7,347 nucleotides of DNA from Pseudomonadota bacterium (GTDB taxonomy: Bacteria > Pseudomonadota > Gammaproteobacteria > Xanthomonadales > Xanthomonadaceae): assembly GCA_023399815.1 (NCBI GenBank), contig JAEWOJ010000045.1, positions 1-7,347 of the forward strand, in the 5' to 3' direction. The notes beneath the pieces were generated by a model. It did no database searches, was not told the DNA's origin, and worked only from the letters and a program-made list of their open reading frames with translations. Shown here piece by piece: positions 5,577-7,347 of the stretch; the stretch's first letter is position 1, and every line of letters begins with the position of its first letter. The position numbers were made by a program, and so were the translations under genes.

Positions 5577-5583
5577 AATTGTA
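5574..5583. promoter_or_regulatory. Palindromic operator over the -10 region
   Basis: TACAATTGTA is a perfect 10-bp palindrome overlapping the -10 box and the expected start point. The preceding TGTATTACA is itself a near-palindrome. A short palindrome in this position is typical for autorepression by a ribbon-helix-helix protein, and the first gene downstream encodes one. Confidence 0.5.
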
Positions 5584-5609
5584 TCGCATCACTAGCGAGG
5601 AACCCCACG

Positions 5610-5978
5610 ATGGCCGTCACCGAACAACTCAGCATTCGCCTGGAAGCTGGCGAGAAAAAGGCCCTGTCGGCGGCTGCTCGAAAGAGCAACCTGAAGGTTT
5701 CGGAGTACGTTCGCGGGCGCCTATTCGGCTCCCCGTTCTCCGAGGCCGACCAGCTGCTCCTCGATGGCCTGGTGGATCTGCGTCCGCGGCTGGAGGCCTC
5801 GTTGGACCGGATCAACGCCAACATGAAACACATCGCGCAGCTGCGCGAGGCGGCGGCGGATTCCGACGCCCGCCGGCCGCGCCTGCCTGACGACCTCAGC
5901 CCCGCGGATCTCGCGGCCATCGCCGCCAACCTCGGCCTGGCGGCCTCGCCGGCCGCACCGGCGAAGGCTGCTCGATGA
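5610..5978 (+). CDS. Ribbon-helix-helix DNA-binding protein (MobC/NikA-like N-terminus)
   Basis: This encodes 122 aa. Residues 6-11 form the expected beta ribbon (QLSIRL), 13-25 the first helix and 30-39 the second helix (VSEYVRGRLF), which together are a typical ribbon-helix-helix fold that binds DNA as a dimer through the strand. A segment at about 66-75 (INANMKHIAQ) recalls the conserved Asn/Ile-Ala motif of MobC relaxosome proteins. No relaxase gene is present here, so two roles fit: autorepressor of the replication operon, or accessory protein for mobilisation with a relaxase elsewhere. The C-terminus is Ala/Pro-rich and probably flexible. The ribosome binding site is GAGG at 5597-5600. 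Its stop overlaps the next start (ATGA at 5975-5978). Confidence 0.75.
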   Translation: MAVTEQLSIRLEAGEKKALSAAARKSNLKVSEYVRGRLFGSPFSEADQLLLDGLVDLRPRLEASLDRINANMKHIAQLREAAADSDARRPRLPDDLSPADLAAIAANLGLAASPAAPAKAAR

Positions 5979-6202
5979 GCGCGATGAAGGAAGTGTGGGA
6001 TGCCTTGCGCGCCGTCGTAGGCATCGCCGACAAGATGCAGGATCTCAGCACCGAGGTGCGCGAGCTGCGCAGGGAGAACCAGGCGCTCCGCGAGCGCCTG
6101 GTGCGCATCGAAACCATCATCGAAGGGGCCTACGCCGCCAGCCGCGGCGGTGGGCCTGCAGCTGCTCCGCAGCTCCCGTCCCCGCCCACCACAGACCGAT
6201 AA
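5975..6202 (+). CDS. Short coiled-coil protein, 75 aa
   Basis: This encodes 75 aa. Residues about 15-50 form a clear coiled coil with Leu/Ile/Val at heptad positions and many Glu/Arg pairs. The last 20 or so residues are Gly/Pro/Ala-rich and probably disordered. No named family is recognised. It overlaps the ribbon-helix-helix gene by four bases and ends nine bases before the RepA start, so its translation is likely coupled to both. It may be a partner that oligomerises with the upstream DNA-binding protein or with RepA, or a translational coupling gene controlling RepA level (inference from position). Confidence 0.7.
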   Translation: MSAMKEVWDALRAVVGIADKMQDLSTEVRELRRENQALRERLVRIETIIEGAYAASRGGGPAAAPQLPSPPTTDR

Positions 6203-6211
6203 GGAATCGTC

Positions 6212-7126
6212 ATGGCCAAGCCGCCCGTGCCCCGCAAGAAGGACAGCAAGCTGATCGAGGCAAGCGCCTCGATCATGGGGGCGGCACCGGAAGGCGATGA
6301 CATTGCGTTCCTGCACTCCACGTTCTGCCAGGTCGGCCTGCCGCGGAGTCGGCCGAAAGCCGATGTTTTCGAGCGTCGCAGCGGAAACGCCGCTATCCGG
6401 CTGGAAGCGGGCCATCTCTTTGATGGCCAGGACTTTGTAAAGCAGCCCCTGCCCTACGGCACCAAGCCGCGCCTGCTGCTGCTGCACTTGACGCGCTCGT
6501 ACCTGCGGACGGGCGATCGCACCATCGACCTCGGCGACAGCGTGCGGGACTTCCTGGCGAACACGCTGAACATCGACGCCAGCGGCGGCAAGCGCGGCGG
6601 CATGACCGGCTTCAAGGAGCAGATCAAGGCCTTCGCCGCGTGCCGCATGGTCATCGGCTACAACATGCCGTCCGGCGCCGTGCGATCGCGTCCTGCAGAG
6701 CGCATCGTTGAGGAGTTCGAGGCTTGGCCGGAGTTGAACGTCTCGACAGGCCAGCGCAGCCTGTGGCCCAGCTCCATCACGATTTCAGCCGACTTCGCGG
6801 CCTCGATCGCGAAGGCATCGGTGCCGCTCGACGCACGCGCGATCCAAGCCATCCAGGACAGCGCGCTGGCCATCGACTTGTACGTCTGGCTGGCTCACCG
6901 CCTGCACCGGCTGGACCGGCCGACGATCCTCAACTGGTCCAACCTGCGCGAACAGTTCGGCCAGGAGATCGCCGACTCGCGCACCTTCAAGCGCAATTTC
7001 ATCAAGGCGCTGCGCGACGTCCTGGCCGTCTATCCGACTGCCAAGATCGAGGACGTGTTCGGCGGTATCCGCATCCATCCGTCACTGCCGCCGGTGGCCA
7101 AGACGCTCGTCGCGGTCGGCAAGTAG
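6212..7126 (+). CDS. repA: Plasmid replication initiator RepA (RepA_C / PF04796 type)
   Basis: This encodes 304 aa and is the initiator that binds oriV iterons and recruits the host replication machinery. Features that fit the plasmid RepA_C family are Leu-Pro-Tyr-Gly followed by Arg and a Leu run (80-93), a Leu-Gly-x-Ser helix (106-119), and a Gly-Gly-x-x-Gly-Gly turn followed by Phe-Lys-Glu-Gln (125-137); the region looks like a winged-helix fold. The N-terminal 60 residues are polar and variable. The start at ATG 6212 has AAGGAA at 6201-6206. The array of 19-bp iterons starts 11 bases after its stop, the expected layout for an iteron-controlled origin. It is the last gene of a three-gene operon with the ribbon-helix-helix and coiled-coil proteins. 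The family call is from motif memory; the initiator role is strengthened by the iterons. Confidence 0.88.
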   Translation: MAKPPVPRKKDSKLIEASASIMGAAPEGDDIAFLHSTFCQVGLPRSRPKADVFERRSGNAAIRLEAGHLFDGQDFVKQPLPYGTKPRLLLLHLTRSYLRTGDRTIDLGDSVRDFLANTLNIDASGGKRGGMTGFKEQIKAFAACRMVIGYNMPSGAVRSRPAERIVEEFEAWPELNVSTGQRSLWPSSITISADFAASIAKASVPLDARAIQAIQDSALAIDLYVWLAHRLHRLDRPTILNWSNLREQFGQEIADSRTFKRNFIKALRDVLAVYPTAKIEDVFGGIRIHPSLPPVAKTLVAVGK

Positions 7127-7136
7127 GCGTCCCAGC

Positions 7137-7347
7137 TGCGCGGAATCTGGCCCCCTCTCCACCCTTGGCCACGGAGGGTTCAATGCGCGGAATTAGGCCC
7201 CCTGCCTACCAGGGCCGCCGGCTTCGCCTGCGCGGAATCTGGCCCCCCTCATGCCGGGGGTCGGGAACACAGCACACTTCATGCACTGCGCGGAATTAGG
7301 CCCCCTGCCTGCCATGCCTGGACGCCCCCAATTGCGCGGAATTAGGC
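7137..7347 (+). repeat. oriV: Iteron array, probable part of oriV
   Basis: Five direct repeats of TGCGCGGAATYWGGCCCCC are present: 7137-7155, 7184-7202, 7229-7247, 7287-7305 and 7333 to the window end (incomplete, 15 of 19). The starts are 47, 45, 58 and 46 bp apart, about four to five helical turns, so RepA could bind on roughly one face. Two subtypes exist, AATCTGG (copies 1, 3) and AATTAGG (copies 2, 4, 5). Copies 2 and 4 share 24 identical bases (7184-7207 and 7287-7310). No AT-rich unwinding region or DnaA box is seen before the edge, so the origin probably continues beyond the window. Confidence 0.9.

Noticed and set aside
5527..5592. Upstream starts of the Osa-like gene at 5592 and 5589
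   Set aside because: They fall in the promoter and palindrome of the divergent operon. ATG 5526 has a suitable ribosome binding site and gives the family's usual length.
7137..7347. Spaced repeats at the right end as a CRISPR array
   Set aside because: Repeats are only 19 bp, vary between two subtypes, have uneven spacing (26-39 bp gaps) and lie next to repA; iterons explain them.

Overview
The window looks like part of a high-GC plasmid (or a plasmid-like integrated element) from a gammaproteobacterium. The evidence is a RepA-type initiator gene followed directly by an array of 19-bp direct repeats (iterons), an Osa/FiwA-like fertility-inhibition gene, a plasmid-type DNA topoisomerase and a CsrA that is close to the E. 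coli protein through most of its length. GC content and codon style would suit Xanthomonadaceae (Xanthomonas, Stenotrophomonas, Lysobacter), but that host call is inference. No relaxase, type IV secretion, transposase, tRNA or rRNA gene is visible.

Layout, left to right. (1) Positions 1-327 have no convincing gene, but 142-308 forms one long, imperfect, rod-like inverted repeat of about 50 base pairs. A possible 48-codon leader ORF follows. (2) Positions 479-1910 hold five tightly packed + strand genes with overlapping or abutting starts: a two-helix membrane protein with a bacterial PH-like domain, two small proteins of unknown function, a small lipoprotein and another small unknown protein. 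A hairpin closes the cluster. (3) Positions 2047-4776 hold a second + strand operon: a 65-aa unknown, a 663-aa type IA topoisomerase with two zinc ribbons, a 100-aa unknown and csrA. An intrinsic terminator lies at 4809-4836. (4) An Osa/FiwA-like gene (4960-5526) runs on the - strand. (5) The divergent replication operon (5610-7126) encodes a ribbon-helix-helix protein, a short coiled-coil protein and RepA. It has a promoter whose -10 region overlaps a perfect palindrome. (6) Positions 7137-7347 carry five iterons, the last one cut by the window edge; this is probably part of oriV.

How the parts probably work together: RepA binds the iterons to start replication. The ribbon-helix-helix protein may repress its own promoter and so set RepA level. 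The topoisomerase could relax or resolve plasmid DNA. CsrA could adjust translation of plasmid or host mRNAs. The Osa-like protein could limit transfer of competing plasmids or DNA. The membrane/lipoprotein cluster is of unknown function and is the least explained set of genes here, together with the long hairpin upstream of it.
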